NCBI GenBank assembly: GCA_028117185.1
Contig: JAOHHD010000017.1
Span: forward strand, 1 to 36,877
Reading direction: 5' to 3'
DNA length: 36,877 nt
Source of the DNA: Luminiphilus sp.
GTDB lineage: Bacteria > Pseudomonadota > Gammaproteobacteria > Pseudomonadales > Halieaceae
Every line of letters begins with the position of its first letter. The stretch's first letter is position 1. Position numbers and translations under genes: made by a program. Of the stretch, positions 11,300-20,610 are shown piece by piece. Below the pieces are notes generated by a model that made no database searches, was not told the origin of the DNA, and was given only the letters and a program-made list of their open reading frames with translations.

Positions 11300-11857
11300 A
11301 TGCGGTGGCTGCTGCTTGCATTGTATGTCGTGGCGTTGCCGGCAATGGCCGACGTATTGCAACAATTTGTTGCGCGGGATGGTATCGCTGGGCAGTTCAC
11401 CCAGAACATATTGAGCCCCGAGGGGGTCATACTAGATGAGAGCTCCGGTGACTTTAAGTTACTCAAGCCGCACTTCTTCTGGTGGCACATTACCGCGCCC
11501 GACAATCAATTGATGGTGGCGGCAGACAGCAGCATGACCGAGGTTGATTGGGACTTAGAAGTTGTTGTTGAACGGCAATTATCTGAAACAGAAAAAAGCC
11601 CGTTTTATTGGTTACTCGCCCCGCGCGACACCCTACTAAGCGCGTTTACGCTTGATGCCACCGCGTCAGCAGTGACACTGACGCCTCGAGACCCATCGGC
11701 GTACTATCAGCGCGTTCAGGTTGCTCAGGAACGTCCAGACCTCTGGCGAATCACGTTGTTGGATCAAGCCGGGCAATCGATCGACTTGACGCTGTTGGCG
11801 TTGCCAGAGGTGACATTAGCCCCGAGTGATTTCGCGGTGCCCTCGGTGAGCTTCTGA
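11300..11857 (+). CDS. lolA: Outer-membrane lipoprotein chaperone LolA
   Basis: LolA carries lipoproteins across the periplasm from LolCDE to LolB. The 185-residue precursor has a short signal peptide (MRWLLLALYVVALPAMA, cleavage after Ala17). The mature part has the family features GIAGQFTQNILSPEG, SSGDFKLLKPHFFWWHITAP and a C-terminal ALPEVTLAPSDFAVP strand. It starts two bases after the ftsK stop and ends one base before rarA, an arrangement common in gammaproteobacteria. Identification rests on both sequence and this synteny. Confidence 0.92.
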   Translation: MRWLLLALYVVALPAMADVLQQFVARDGIAGQFTQNILSPEGVILDESSGDFKLLKPHFFWWHITAPDNQLMVAADSSMTEVDWDLEVVVERQLSETEKSPFYWLLAPRDTLLSAFTLDATASAVTLTPRDPSAYYQRVQVAQERPDLWRITLLDQAGQSIDLTLLALPEVTLAPSDFAVPSVSF

Positions 11858-11858
11858 T

Positions 11859-13208
11859 ATGGACAGCGGGCATACGAGCCATCATGAGGGCGATTTATTT
11901 GCCGCAGCCACCCCAGACATCGCGCCGCTGGCCGCACGTATGCGGCCCCAGTCGCTCGAGGAGATGGTGGGTCAGGAGCACTTGCTAGGGGCAGGACAAC
12001 CGTTGCGGCACGCAATTGAAACCGGCAGCCATCATTCGTTTATTCTCTGGGGCCCCCCGGGCGTGGGGAAAACTACGCTGGCGCGACTGGTTTCACTCTA
12101 TACCCAAGGGATTTTCCTTCAGTTATCCGCAGTATTTTCAGGCATTAAGGATATTCGCGGGGCGGTTGATCAAGCGCGCCAAGCGGCGATACACGGTAAG
12201 CGCGCGATCCTATTCGTCGACGAAGTGCACCGTTTTAATAAAAGTCAGCAGGATGCTTTTTTACCTCATATCGAGGACGGTACGATCAGTTTCATCGGCG
12301 CAACTACTGAGAATCCCTCGTTTGAAGTAAACAGTGCTTTGCTATCGCGATTGCGGGTTTATCGCCTGAGGCCCGTGACGACCGAAGTGCTCGAAAAATT
12401 ACTGGCGCGGACTGTGGCGCGCTTCTATCCGGATATTGATGTCGCGCCTAAGTGCTTGCTGGAGCTGGCAAGGTTAGCCGATGGTGACGTGCGTCAATCC
12501 CTGAATTTACTAGAGCTGGCCACGGACTTGTGCGCTGCAGAGGACGCTGAGCAGCGGCTCGATGAGACCATCCTTAAGCAGTTAGCCGGTACCGGAGCGC
12601 GCCGCTTCGATAAGGGAGGAGACGTATTCTTTGACCAGATCAGCGCGTTACATAAAGCGATTCGGGGCAGTGACCCAGACGCTGCACTGTATTGGTTTGC
12701 CCGAATGCTCGATGGCGGCTGTGATCCGTTATATATTGGTCGACGTTGTATCCGAATGGCATCTGAGGACATTGGCATCGCTGATCCTCGTGCACTACAG
12801 CTCGCGCTTGACGCGATGGCTGTTCAGGAGCGATTAGGTAGTCCAGAGGGCGAGCTCGCGTTAGCCCAGGCCGTTGTATACCTCGCTTGCGCCGCTAAAA
12901 GTAATGCCATTTACACCGCTTTCAACGCGGCCAGGGCAGTAGCCGAGTCCTCCGGTTCGCTCGAGGTGCCATTGCGGCTGCGTAATGCACCGACAAAATT
13001 AATGCGCGAGGAGGGACATGGTGAGGGGTATCGTTATGCGCATAATGAAAGCGGTGGGTTTGCCGCCGGGGAGCATTATTTCCCGGAGGGGATGGATCCC
13101 ATTCAGTTCTATCAACCTACCGATAGAGGACTGGAAAAAGTAGTGGCAGAAAAACTCGCTCAACTGCGAGACTTAAATAAGACTGCCCAGACTGAGGATA
13201 AGCCGTGA
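11859..13208 (+). CDS. rarA: Replication-associated recombination protein RarA (MgsA)
   Basis: An AAA+ ATPase of the clamp-loader/Holliday-junction-helicase superfamily that acts at stalled replication forks. The 449-residue length matches E. coli RarA (447). Walker A GPPGVGKTT is at about residues 65-73 and Walker B ILFVDEVHRFN near 115-125. Sensor 1 is IGATTENPSFEVN. The C-terminal tetramerisation domain includes ARMLDGGCDPLYIGRR and APTKLMREEGHGEGYRYAH. Its stop codon overlaps the crcB GTG start, so the two are coupled. Confidence 0.95.
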   Translation: MDSGHTSHHEGDLFAAATPDIAPLAARMRPQSLEEMVGQEHLLGAGQPLRHAIETGSHHSFILWGPPGVGKTTLARLVSLYTQGIFLQLSAVFSGIKDIRGAVDQARQAAIHGKRAILFVDEVHRFNKSQQDAFLPHIEDGTISFIGATTENPSFEVNSALLSRLRVYRLRPVTTEVLEKLLARTVARFYPDIDVAPKCLLELARLADGDVRQSLNLLELATDLCAAEDAEQRLDETILKQLAGTGARRFDKGGDVFFDQISALHKAIRGSDPDAALYWFARMLDGGCDPLYIGRRCIRMASEDIGIADPRALQLALDAMAVQERLGSPEGELALAQAVVYLACAAKSNAIYTAFNAARAVAESSGSLEVPLRLRNAPTKLMREEGHGEGYRYAHNESGGFAAGEHYFPEGMDPIQFYQPTDRGLEKVVAEKLAQLRDLNKTAQTEDKP

Positions 13209-13570
13209 CAGCTGGCTTCTGGTTGGCGGTTGCTACGGGTGGTGCTTTTGGCGCCCTCGCTAGGGCTGCCCTAACCCTCTGGGTGGGGCCTATGGGTTAT
13301 TTTCCCATCGCCACTTTCCTGGTCAACTTAATAGGCTCCATCGCGATCGGCATGGCCTGGAGCTATTTTTCGCGGTCAGGAGGCCAGGTTTTGTTGTCTG
13401 CTTTTTTGATGACAGGTGTGCTGGGCGGCTTCACCACTTTTTCGACATTCTCCCTCGAGACAGTGCAGCTGATCCAGCAAGGTGCTTGGGGGTGGGCTAC
13501 AACGTATCTGGTACTGAGTGTGCTTTGCTGTCTGCTCGGAGCAGGCCTGGGTATTTGGCTTCTGCGTTAG
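13205..13570 (+). CDS. crcB: Fluoride ion channel CrcB/Fluc
   Basis: A small inner-membrane channel that exports fluoride as an antiparallel dimer. The 121-residue protein has four hydrophobic segments (about 1-20, 32-55, 62-85, 95-121). The pore signatures are GGAFGALARAAL, the Asn in FLVNLIGSIAIG, and the phenylalanine box GGFTTFSTFSLE. It starts with GTG in a GTGA overlap with rarA. Only one crcB is present, so a homodimer is expected. There is no room for a fluoride riboswitch upstream, so expression should follow the rarA transcript. Confidence 0.93.
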   Translation: MTAGFWLAVATGGAFGALARAALTLWVGPMGYFPIATFLVNLIGSIAIGMAWSYFSRSGGQVLLSAFLMTGVLGGFTTFSTFSLETVQLIQQGAWGWATTYLVLSVLCCLLGAGLGIWLLR

Positions 13571-13623
13571 CCTTGGATGTGAGGCGGAGAGACGGGTCCT
13601 CTCAGATGGTTGGCATTTCGCGT

Positions 13624-13629
13624 TATACT
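13624..13629 (+). promoter_or_regulatory. Candidate -10 box for serS
   Basis: TATACT (in GTTATACTCG) lies 28 bases before the serS stretch of GAGA and 34 bases before the ATG. No good -35 hexamer is visible at the usual distance, so support is modest. Confidence 0.35.
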
Positions 13630-13657
13630 CGCGGCGTTTTTTTAGAGAGATGTTTCC

Positions 13658-14956
13658 ATGCTTGATCTCAAAGCCATCCGCCATGATGCGAGTGCTGTGG
13701 TTGCCTCACTGGCAAAGCGTGGGCTGACATTTGATCTGGCCCGCTTCGAATTGCTTGACGCTCGCCGCAAGGCGGCGGACGTTCGTGCCCAGAGTCTGCT
13801 GGCTGAACGAAAGTCGGCATCAAAGAAAATTGGCGTGTTAGTTGCTGAGGGCCAGTCGGTTGAGGCCGCAAAAGCCGAGGTGAATGAAATACTATCTCGC
13901 CTGGCAGACGAGCTTGCCTCAGCGACTGCTGAGGCGGAGGCGGCGCAAGCTGATCTTGACGCGCTATTACGTGAAACACCAAATCTCCCAGATGACTGTG
14001 TACCTGAGGGCGCCTCCGAGACGGACAACAAGGAGATAGTGAAGTGGGGAACCCCCCACAAGTTTGCATTTCCACCAAGAGATCACGTCGATTTAGGTGA
14101 GGCACTTGGGTTAATGGACCTGGAGGCCGCAGGGCGGATCGCAGGTTCTCGCTTTTCCCTGCTGTCGGGCGATCTCGCGCGAATGCATCGCGCGTTGATA
14201 CAGTACATGCTTGATTGTCATACTCAGCACAATGGCTACACCGAGCTTTATGTTCCTTATATTGTCAATGAGGCCTCGTTAACGGGCACCGGACAGTTAC
14301 CGAAGTTTGCAGAAGATCTGTTTCGCCTCGAGGGCGATCAGGGGTATTACTTAGCGCCAACCGCTGAAGTTCCTATTACAAACATCGTACGAGATAAGAT
14401 TTTTGACGCTGAAGCGCTGAGTCCCGCCGGTCTGAAGTATGTAGCGCATACCCCTTGCTTTAGAAGCGAAGCAGGGAGCTATGGTCGAGATACGCGTGGT
14501 CTCATTCGACAGCATCAGTTCGAGAAGGTGGAGCTAGTGCAGATTGTGCGTGCAGGGCGGTCTGAGGCAGCGCTGGAAGCGCTCACTGGCCATGCTGAGG
14601 GCATACTGCAAGGGCTCGAATTACCCTATCGTAAAGTGATGTTATGTGGTGGCGACCTCGGTTTCAGCGCGGCACTCACGTACGATTTAGAGGTGTGGTT
14701 GCCCGGACAGTCTGCTTATCGTGAGATTTCCAGCTGCTCTAACTTTAGAGATTTTCAGGCTCGCAGACTTCAGGCACGATGGCGCAACCCCGAAACAGGC
14801 AAGCCTGAGCTGGTGCACACATTAAATGGCTCGGGCCTTGCGGTTGGTAGAACCTTGGTGGCGTTGTTAGAAAATGGCCAACGCGAAGACGGCGGCATTA
14901 ACATTCCGGTTGCCCTGCATGGGTACCTTGGCGGTCAGACCGAGATCAACCCGTGA
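13658..14956 (+). CDS. serS: Serine-tRNA ligase
   Basis: A class II aminoacyl-tRNA synthetase that charges tRNA-Ser and tRNA-Sec. The 432-residue protein begins with the long antiparallel coiled coil (about 25-110, rich in Ala, Glu and Arg) that contacts the tRNA variable arm. The catalytic core has motif 2 ([20 protein letters not shown]) and motif 3 ([19 protein letters not shown]). AGAGAGA lies seven bases before the ATG. It ends 29 bases from the convergent prc stop; that gap has a T-run but no strong hairpin. Confidence 0.97.
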   Translation: MLDLKAIRHDASAVVASLAKRGLTFDLARFELLDARRKAADVRAQSLLAERKSASKKIGVLVAEGQSVEAAKAEVNEILSRLADELASATAEAEAAQADLDALLRETPNLPDDCVPEGASETDNKEIVKWGTPHKFAFPPRDHVDLGEALGLMDLEAAGRIAGSRFSLLSGDLARMHRALIQYMLDCHTQHNGYTELYVPYIVNEASLTGTGQLPKFAEDLFRLEGDQGYYLAPTAEVPITNIVRDKIFDAEALSPAGLKYVAHTPCFRSEAGSYGRDTRGLIRQHQFEKVELVQIVRAGRSEAALEALTGHAEGILQGLELPYRKVMLCGGDLGFSAALTYDLEVWLPGQSAYREISSCSNFRDFQARRLQARWRNPETGKPELVHTLNGSGLAVGRTLVALLENGQREDGGINIPVALHGYLGGQTEINP

Positions 14957-14985
14957 CGGGCGCTCACCAAGTGGACAGTCTTTTT

Positions 14986-17121
14986 TTAAGATTCTGACGC
15001 AACTCGGCTTGCCACAGCGTCTCTGGGTCGCAAAGAAATAGCATCGACGAGAATCTTTCCAGTTTCCAGCAACAGCACGTCGGGAGCGGCCTCTTCGTCA
15101 TCGGTCACTTCTACGGGCACGTTATGGGGCAGGGCGGCCTCTTCGGCGGACGAAACTGTAGCGCCTTCTGCTCCATCGTCGTCAGCATCAAGCGAATCCA
15201 ATGGCGCTAGCCCTTTACTGAGACGACGCTTGTTCTCGATTGCCAGTGCTAACGCCTCCTGTTCGTCACGCAGGGCAATCCTGCCCGACTGCTGCAAGGG
15301 CAATGCACTGATTGCGCGTGTCTCCTCGGCCATCTCTGCCTGATCTTGAAGAAAGCGGTAATCGGGGTCGTTGGCAGCGCGCGCGTCATGCATTGACGTC
15401 AGCGTAGGCAGAATCGCGTCATAGTTGTTGTAGCGATTGAAACGCGTCGGCGCAATTTGATCCCACGCAAGGGCGTTATCGAGAGCGCTTTCGCCTATTT
15501 TTTCTGGGTCAAACAGCGAGGGATAGTCGATATCGGGCACCACCCCTCGATGCTGTGTACTGTCTCCGGAAATGCGGTAGAACTTACTTTCAGTGATTTT
15601 GAGCTGGCCTTCTTGTAGCGGCACCAGTGACTGTACCGTACCTTTGCCAAACGATTGCTCGCCGACGATGATGCCGCGTCCATAATCCTGAATCGCGCCG
15701 GCAAAAATTTCTGATGCCGACGCACTGAGACGATTGATCATGACCGCCAGCGGGCCTTCGTAATACTGCGAACGACGGCGCTTTCCATCTCGCCAAACGC
15801 GACTTTCTGCGGATCGAATTTGCACGGTAGGTCCATACTCAATAAAGAGTCCCGTCAGTTGATTGGCCTCTTGAAGCGAGCCACCACCATTATCGCGAAG
15901 ATCAATCACAATCCCTTCAACGCCGTCAGCGACTAACTCGTCGACGAGCTGTTTGACGTCACGTGTGGTTGATCTGTAAAGCTTGTCACCTTGCCGATAA
16001 GCCTCAAAATCAATATAGAAAGCAGGAATATCAATCACTCCGACACGGTGCGTCTGATTATCCTCGTCGGTAAATTCGATAATCTCTTTCTGCGCGGCCT
16101 GCTCCTCGAGTTTGACTTCATTACGGCGAATGGGAACCACTCGTCGCTGATCGGCTTTTCCCTTATCCGGAATCACTTCGAGTCTGACGATCGTGTCGCG
16201 AGGTCCACGAATGAGATCGACGATTTCATCCAGGCGCCAACCAATCACATCTTCAATCGGACCCGCTTCACCTTGCCCGACGCCCATAATGAGATCGGAG
16301 GGTCTCAGGCCGCCTTGTTTATCTGCGGGGCCTGCCGGCACCAGACGAGTCACCTTGGCGTATTCATCATCAATCTGCAAAATGGCGCCAATGCCCTCAA
16401 AGGAGAGACTCATATTAATGTCAAAATTTTCAGCCCGTCTGGGTGAAAAATAATTGGTATGCGGATCATATTGCTCCGCCAGCGTATTAGCATAGATTTG
16501 AAAGACATCCTGAGCGTTGTACTGGGCTAGCCGCTTAAGTTGGTTTTGGTAGCGTCGCTCCAACGTTTCTGGGATTTCCTCCAAGGCTTTTTCAGCAAGT
16601 AATAGACTCAGGGCCTGATTTTTGAGCCGCTTGCGCCATCGTTCGTCGAGCTCTGCATCGTCTTGCGCCCAGGGCATCCCCGAATGATCAATCTCTAAAT
16701 ATTCCTCTACCTCGTAATCGAAGCCCCCGAGCGTTTTTGGCAGTGTGGCCAGGATGCCGGTTAAACGGTCTTTGAGTTCATCGTGATAGGTATTGAACAT
16801 GGTAAACGCGGGCGATAAGTCGCCAGCGCGCCCCACATTGTCGAGCGCAAGTCGCCATTGCGAAAACGCGGCAATGTCGTCTGCCTGAAAGAACATCCGC
16901 TGCGGATCAAGCGCGTCGAGGTAGGCTGCAAAGTGTTGTGCAGAGAGGCCGTCGTCGTAGCGGCGGCTCGCGTAGTGCCGGTCCTCAATGACGTCGATAA
17001 TCTCTTTTAACGTGTCGCTTTGTGCTGCGGTAGGCGCCAGCGCATAGCCCTGTGAGCCGAGACTGAGTAACCCGACGCCAACAAGTCGAATGATTAGAGG
17101 CTTCAAGCTTATTCTTAGCAA
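14986..17121 (-). CDS. prc: Periplasmic tail-specific protease Prc (Tsp)
   Basis: A S41 endopeptidase of 711 residues (E. coli Prc is 682) that degrades periplasmic proteins from their C-termini and trims peptidoglycan enzymes. A signal peptide (about 1-30, ending SQGYALA) precedes a helical N-terminal domain. The PDZ domain lies around 240-330 (SFEGIGAILQIDDEYAKV and GGLRPSDLIMGVGQG). The catalytic Ser468 is the central Ser of SASASEIF, and the general base Lys493 is in SFGKGTVQS. The 25-residue spacing is the same as in E. coli Ser430/Lys455. The C-terminal 100 residues are acidic and less conserved. It lies downstream of the Omp85-like gene on the same strand after 71 bases. Confidence 0.93.
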   Translation of the reverse strand: MLRISLKPLIIRLVGVGLLSLGSQGYALAPTAAQSDTLKEIIDVIEDRHYASRRYDDGLSAQHFAAYLDALDPQRMFFQADDIAAFSQWRLALDNVGRAGDLSPAFTMFNTYHDELKDRLTGILATLPKTLGGFDYEVEEYLEIDHSGMPWAQDDAELDERWRKRLKNQALSLLLAEKALEEIPETLERRYQNQLKRLAQYNAQDVFQIYANTLAEQYDPHTNYFSPRRAENFDINMSLSFEGIGAILQIDDEYAKVTRLVPAGPADKQGGLRPSDLIMGVGQGEAGPIEDVIGWRLDEIVDLIRGPRDTIVRLEVIPDKGKADQRRVVPIRRNEVKLEEQAAQKEIIEFTDEDNQTHRVGVIDIPAFYIDFEAYRQGDKLYRSTTRDVKQLVDELVADGVEGIVIDLRDNGGGSLQEANQLTGLFIEYGPTVQIRSAESRVWRDGKRRRSQYYEGPLAVMINRLSASASEIFAGAIQDYGRGIIVGEQSFGKGTVQSLVPLQEGQLKITESKFYRISGDSTQHRGVVPDIDYPSLFDPEKIGESALDNALAWDQIAPTRFNRYNNYDAILPTLTSMHDARAANDPDYRFLQDQAEMAEETRAISALPLQQSGRIALRDEQEALALAIENKRRLSKGLAPLDSLDADDDGAEGATVSSAEEAALPHNVPVEVTDDEEAAPDVLLLETGKILVDAISLRPRDAVASRVASES

Positions 17122-17192
17122 AATTGAGTTCTCCCGAGTCCATCCATGGAATGTCGTTCATCGACGCACGTAATGTCAGTACCTTAATCGAC

Positions 17193-18386
17193 TTAGAAGC
17201 TATGGCCAAACCGTAAATAGACTGCCTCGTTGTCACTCTTACCCTTGGCAAACTCTAGTCGGATCAGCAGCGATGCTTCTTCTTTCAGCATATACGACAC
17301 GCCCGCCCCAAAAGCGGGAAAAACGGCGTCGTCACAGGACACGTCTCGATTCAAAATATCGACGCCAAACTGACAGCCCACGCCGCCAAACGCCACTAGC
17401 CCAAACTTTTGGGTGATCGGGAAGCGTCCATCTACTAGGAGGTGAGAGTAATGCTGAGACAAATAGTTCCCGCGGGTATAGCCTGGTAACGTCACAGACG
17501 AGAAGCCCGACGGTGGCGCATCGTCGGTGACACGCGCCGTTACTTGAACGGCAATCACGGGGGCTCGAGCGGTGCGGCTACTCAATGCTTTACCAAGCGA
17601 CTGATACCAGCTTAAGTCGAGGAGGCCTACGTCGAAGGATGACTCGCCGCCGAATGCCTCGCGGTACGCTATATTGTGCAGCGTGAATAAATGCCCATCG
17701 CCGGGGTCTCGCTGGTTGTCCATGGTGTCGTGCTGCAGGATCAGGCCAAGTCCAGTCGCGTCGAAACCAGATAAACCAATTTGATCGATGACCCCTTGTA
17801 GACTGTCTTCAGCGCCGACAGTGTAATTCGTACTCACCCCTTGAATGCCGGCGAACCAGCCTCCCGGGCGAAACTGCTGCATATAGCGCGCTGCGAATGA
17901 ATGCACTGAATCTTGCGTCTCAACGGCGGCTCCTAGGTTAAGGAAGTCATCGTATTCGTTGTTGACCTCAGCGCTGGCTAACAACAGTGTCATTCGCCGA
18001 GTGTCTTGGCCCCAGTAAAGTTGGCCAAACAGGGCGGCCGTACTGGAGTCAGTGTCGGAGTAGGACACAGATAGTCCTAGCATTGAGGGGGTGGAGTCGG
18101 CATCTAGCTTCTTGACGTATGCGACGAGTCCGCCTACGTTAGCGCCGAGTTTTGGGTCTGCTGAAAATGTGGGCGTGATGAGCCAAGGTTTTCTGGCGTC
18201 TCCAGCAGGGTCAGCCTGTGCATCCGGCGCTAGATCATACTGCGCATCTTCCAGCACAGCGTCATCAGCTATCGGCGCGTCTTCCTCACTTGATAAAGCG
18301 GGAGCGCCAAAACACGCAATGCAAATCAGAAAGCATCGTATAAATCCGATCGACAAGGTCGGGTCGGACTGCAGGATTGATGTCAT
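17193..18386 (-). CDS. Omp85/BamA-family outer-membrane beta-barrel protein without POTRA domains
   Basis: A 397-residue secreted protein. A signal peptide (about 10-32, FIRCFLICIACFGAPALS) is followed by an Asp/Ala-rich linker (about 33-65) and then alternating amphipathic strands. Visible family features are the N-terminal strand WLITPTFSADPKLGANVGG, the barrel segment LILQHDTMDNQRDPGDGHLF (D15/surface-antigen style), PGYTRGNYLSQHYSHL and a terminal FGHSF with C-terminal Phe, the usual BAM signal. No POTRA repeats fit between signal peptide and barrel, so it is not BamA or TamA itself. It resembles the short barrels annotated as BamA/TamA-family OMPs. Function unknown. It lies between the ApbE module and prc. 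Confidence 0.75.
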   Translation of the reverse strand: MTSILQSDPTLSIGFIRCFLICIACFGAPALSSEEDAPIADDAVLEDAQYDLAPDAQADPAGDARKPWLITPTFSADPKLGANVGGLVAYVKKLDADSTPSMLGLSVSYSDTDSSTAALFGQLYWGQDTRRMTLLLASAEVNNEYDDFLNLGAAVETQDSVHSFAARYMQQFRPGGWFAGIQGVSTNYTVGAEDSLQGVIDQIGLSGFDATGLGLILQHDTMDNQRDPGDGHLFTLHNIAYREAFGGESSFDVGLLDLSWYQSLGKALSSRTARAPVIAVQVTARVTDDAPPSGFSSVTLPGYTRGNYLSQHYSHLLVDGRFPITQKFGLVAFGGVGCQFGVDILNRDVSCDDAVFPAFGAGVSYMLKEEASLLIRLEFAKGKSDNEAVYLRFGHSF

Positions 18387-18498
18387 GAAGGGGTCCAGTG
18401 GAATTCAGAAAAGCGTGGCATGAGTGCCATACGCGGCCACGCCTGAATTATATCACTCACTAGCAGAAGCCATGCATCCTTAGCTGACCCTTGCGCCC

Positions 18499-19437
18499 TT
18501 ATGCAGTCATCAGACCCAGTTCTACGGCAAGGGGGCCAGTGTATTTGGCATCTCGATCGATCATGAGCCATGGTAACCCTGCTTCAGATAACCAAGCCAT
18601 TGCCGCCTCTGGAGAGTGCAAGCAGGCAATGGTGGTCACTGCGCCCGCACTGAGGCAGTTTTCGCCAATGACAGTGACACCGGTTGGACCCTCAACCGGC
18701 CAGCCCGTCTGAGGGTTGAGTAAGTGACCATAAGTCCGCCCCTCGTAGCGAAGTGTTCGAGCGTAATTGCCACTGGTTGCCGCTGCAGCGTTCGATAAGG
18801 CAATACCGCCCAGCGGATCACCTCCTTGGGGCGCACGAATACCCACCCGCCATGGCATTCCCGAGGGTTGACAACCAATCGTGGCAACGTCACCAGCTAG
18901 TTCGATCAATCCCGATGTCACGCCGCGACCTCGGAGCAAACTCATCGCACAATCGGCAGCATATTCTTTGGCGAGTCCGCCTAAGTCGATTTCCATGCCT
19001 TTTAGGGGTAAATAAATACCGTCACGTGTTCTTTCCACTTTCTCCCAACCCACTTTTTCTTGCAGCGCGTCAAGTTGGGACAAGTCGACAGCCCCGTCGG
19101 CGGCATCAAAACGCCATGCTTTACGCAGCACCCCAGACGTGATGTCAAATAGGCCGCCAGAGCTATGCCAGAGCTGATCAGCAACTTCGAGGAGTGTCGC
19201 GCTCTCTGGATCAAGACGAGTGAATTCGCCACTGCCGGCTCTGCGGTTAATCGTACTTACCAAGCTGTCAGGGAGGTAGCGGCTATAGCGGCATTCTAGG
19301 GCCGCAAGGCGCGATTGGACTTCGTTCAATAACGTAGCCGCTGTTGCGCTGTTTCCTGCCGGTGGCTTGATGACCAGGGTAGCGGGACCACCCATTATCT
19401 TAAAGGTCTGCTTAATTTGTGCGGATTGCTTAGTCAA
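18499..19437 (-). CDS. ApbE-family protein (FAD:protein FMN transferase-like) of the DUF4266/DUF3570 module
   Basis: ApbE proteins transfer FMN from FAD onto Thr or Ser of target proteins, needing Mg2+. This 312-residue protein has the family blocks QTFKIMGGPATLVI (11-24), GGLFDITSGVLRKAW (94-108), EIDLGGLAKEYAAD (149-162), SGNYARTLRYEGRTYGHLLNPQTG (222-245) and VTVIGENCLSAGAVTT (254-269). At the C-terminal metal motif, canonically A-D-A-x-x-T, it has Gly265 (codon GGC) in place of Asp, while Thr269 is kept. No signal peptide or lipobox is visible, unlike typical periplasmic ApbE. The probable start is TTG at 19437, overlapping the DUF3570 stop by eight bases; the next ATG (19395) would remove the first conserved strand. 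Catalytic activity is uncertain, so no gene symbol is given. Confidence 0.85.
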   Translation of the reverse strand: MTKQSAQIKQTFKIMGGPATLVIKPPAGNSATAATLLNEVQSRLAALECRYSRYLPDSLVSTINRRAGSGEFTRLDPESATLLEVADQLWHSSGGLFDITSGVLRKAWRFDAADGAVDLSQLDALQEKVGWEKVERTRDGIYLPLKGMEIDLGGLAKEYAADCAMSLLRGRGVTSGLIELAGDVATIGCQPSGMPWRVGIRAPQGGDPLGGIALSNAAAATSGNYARTLRYEGRTYGHLLNPQTGWPVEGPTGVTVIGENCLSAGAVTTIACLHSPEAAMAWLSEAGLPWLMIDRDAKYTGPLAVELGLMTA

Positions 19438-20590
19438 AACGCCATATGATCGCCATTGTGCCTCGCCAAAACTCTACTAGCGCAGGCGCTGGATCGCCAT
19501 CATATAACCCCCAATTTGAGTCGCTCCAGTAACGTTCTCCCTCTAATTCAAACGTCCAGTCCCCGAGGTTGATCGCCCAACGAGCGCCAAGTGTGATTGC
19601 ACCGTAGGAAGATAGTCGGTAGTCATCGGCAAAATAGGTCTCGCTCACATCGGCGGTCACTTGGTAAAAATCTGCCTCGCGCTGGCTGTAGTAGCGAAAA
19701 TAGGGGGTCAGGGTGGTGCGCTCGAAGTGTTGTGCCCAGCCTAACTCTACCGTGTGAGAATCCACCCCCCAGCTATCTGCATAATAGCGGTAGTCAAGTT
19801 GGACTGACGCATTGGCATCGATCAAAAAGTGACGGTATCCCGCGGAGAGGGCTATGCGCTCATGGCTTTGCGGGCGCTGGTCGTTGAGTTTGTAGAGGTC
19901 CGATAAGTAACCATCGCTGTAAGTATAATTGAGTCCCACGCGCACGATCGCAGTGCGCGATAAAATTTGAGAGACCCCAAAGTAGCCTGACTGTGTATCG
20001 AGCTCTTCATTGGTGACAAAGACAGGAATGACGCCCTGAGTCGGATTCACTTGATCGCGTGAGCTGCTGACTGAAGTGGTCCATGTTCGCGTGTTACTCG
20101 CAGTGTTCCAAGAGGCATCAAAGCCCATAGACAGGGCTTCGTAGTCGTCCTCGTCACTATGAGACACGTTAAAACCGGCATTGCCATCTGCCCAAAAATA
20201 GCGGGTCGCGACTCCGACCTCGACGCGATTATCTTGGATGCTAGCGCCACTCATAATCACACCCGGTTGGCCGTTTTGGTCTGTGCCAACAAACCAGGGT
20301 GACGCCCCGGTTTGATAGTCGTTTTGCACATCTAATGCGACAGACCAACTCGCGCCCACTGGCGCCTCGATCCATAGCTGTGTGATATCGATATCGTAGC
20401 GACTGGTGGCGCCAAAAATGACGCTGCTGGCATCGATGTCATCTTCGCTGTAATGGCTGTAACGGACGCCGACTTCGGTAAATGCAGGCGGTGCATCTGC
20501 GAGAGCGGTCCCCGCTTGATAGGCGGGCAGTGTCGCAAGCGTCCGGGTCAAGGACCGAAGAAATGGGTTGTTACTGTGTAAAGGCCTCAT
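19430..20590 (-). CDS. DUF3570 outer-membrane beta-barrel protein
   Basis: A 386-residue secreted protein that I match to the DUF3570 family from its layout. An N-terminal export region (about 1-34, RSLTRTLATLPAYQAGTALA) is followed by EVGVRYSHYSEDDIDAS and then a long run of alternating aromatic/polar beta strands, ending TMAIIWRFD. Typical strands are VEVGVATRYFWADGNAGFNV, VQLDYRYYADSWGVDSHTVE and LTPYFRYYSQREADFY. An outer-membrane barrel is the most likely structure; its cargo is unknown. I chose the ATG at 20590. A GTG at 20626 would add 12 residues and overlap the DUF4266 gene by 16 bases. The 3' end overlaps the ApbE-family gene by eight bases. Confidence 0.82.
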   Translation of the reverse strand: MRPLHSNNPFLRSLTRTLATLPAYQAGTALADAPPAFTEVGVRYSHYSEDDIDASSVIFGATSRYDIDITQLWIEAPVGASWSVALDVQNDYQTGASPWFVGTDQNGQPGVIMSGASIQDNRVEVGVATRYFWADGNAGFNVSHSDEDDYEALSMGFDASWNTASNTRTWTTSVSSSRDQVNPTQGVIPVFVTNEELDTQSGYFGVSQILSRTAIVRVGLNYTYSDGYLSDLYKLNDQRPQSHERIALSAGYRHFLIDANASVQLDYRYYADSWGVDSHTVELGWAQHFERTTLTPYFRYYSQREADFYQVTADVSETYFADDYRLSSYGAITLGARWAINLGDWTFELEGERYWSDSNWGLYDGDPAPALVEFWRGTMAIIWRFD

Positions 20591-20610
20591 CGTCTCAGTG
20601 CTCTGCTGTG

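Noticed and set aside
13130..13204. Fluoride riboswitch upstream of crcB
   Set aside because: crcB starts inside the rarA stop codon and the upstream bases are rarA coding sequence, with no room for a riboswitch and expression platform.
14957..14985. Terminator between serS and prc
   Set aside because: There is a T-run but only a very short weak stem.
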